A DNA stretch of 15,733 nucleotides from WGMK01 sp046047315 (lineage in GTDB: Bacteria > Hydrogenedentota > Hydrogenedentia > Hydrogenedentales > JAEUWI01). The stretch is from positions 1-15,733 of the forward strand of contig JBJOID010000329.1 of NCBI GenBank assembly GCA_046047315.1, written 5' to 3'. Shown here piece after piece: positions 15,619 to 15,733 of this stretch (its first letter is position 1; every line of letters begins with the position of its first letter). A program made the translations under genes and the position numbers. Below the pieces are notes generated by a model. It saw nothing but the letters and a program-made list of their open reading frames with translations. It did no database searches and was not told where the DNA came from.

Positions 15619-15654
15619 AATCGCCGCTTCTCCAGGGAAGCGGCGATTTTCTTT
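15619..15654 (+). terminator. Strong intrinsic terminator after rpsD
   Basis: A perfect 12-base stem, AATCGCCGCTTC (15619-15630) with GAAGCGGCGATT (15637-15648), closes a 6-base loop (TCCAGG) and is followed by TTCTTT. It begins 24 bases after the rpsD stop and ends the rpmG-rpsD transcript. Confidence 0.93.
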
Positions 15655-15698
15655 GCATCAGGATTAATCGTGTGCGAGGCTTGATTCAGGGGGAGACC

Positions 15699-15733
15699 AT
15701 GTGTCCGTTAACGGTTGCTGCGCTCGCCCGGTT
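15699..15733 (+). CDS. Possible start of a new gene (3' partial)
   Basis: An ATG at 15699 follows a purine-rich AGGGGGAG (15688-15695) that could serve as a ribosome site, though it is close to the start. Eleven codons are open to the end of the window (beginning MCPLTVAALAR). Its position just after the rpsD terminator fits the beginning of a new transcription unit. There is too little sequence to identify it, and it may be chance. Confidence 0.35.
   Translation, partial: MCPLTVAALAR

Overview
The window looks like chromosomal DNA of a GC-rich, Gram-negative-type bacterium. Three traits recall the Planctomycetes-Verrucomicrobia-Lentisphaerae neighbourhood or Candidatus Hydrogenedentota: a Tat-exported Gfo/Idh/MocA oxidoreductase followed by a secreted HEAT-repeat protein, a secreted protease with Calx-beta and calcium-repeat domains, and zinc-free L33 and S4. 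This placement is inference from gene content, not from a tree. Coding is dense, with no gene-free stretch above about 200 bases. I see no prophage, insertion sequence, CRISPR array or tRNA.

Layout. 1-1838 (+): the 3' part of a large polytopic membrane protein of unknown function. 1816-4976 (-): a two-gene unit of a secreted lysyl-endopeptidase-like serine protease (transcribed first) and an M14-type zinc carboxypeptidase, joined by a TAATG stop-start overlap. 5134-5898 (+): a stand-alone SDR oxidoreductase with its own sigma70-like promoter. 5908-8259 (-): ATP-dependent Lon protease, complete, with a good promoter. 8393-10734 (+): a PfkB-family kinase and a mannitol-1-phosphate-dehydrogenase-like enzyme joined by an ATGA overlap, probably one sugar or polyol pathway. 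10860-14105 (+): the Tat-exported Gfo/Idh/MocA oxidoreductase and the secreted HEAT-repeat protein, 51 bases apart. 14111-14572 (-): a receiver-domain-only response regulator with an uncertain start. 14645-15654 (+): promoter, structured leader, rpmG (L33), rpsD (S4) and a strong intrinsic terminator. A possible new gene starts at 15699 and runs off the end.

How the parts work together. Two themes stand out. One is proteolysis: the exported Lys-C-like protease keeps the triad, all six structural cysteines and a lysine exactly where autocatalytic maturation would cut, and is coupled to a carboxypeptidase; Lon is the cytoplasmic quality-control protease. The other is sugar chemistry: a kinase plus polyol dehydrogenase in the cytoplasm, and beside them an exported NAD(P)-type oxidoreductase with a secreted scaffold-like repeat protein. 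The rpmG-rpsD unit is unusual in its pairing and in both proteins lacking zinc-ribbon cysteines. I found no convincing case for a wholly new defence or mobile system; the best leads are the protease pair and the two carbohydrate gene pairs.
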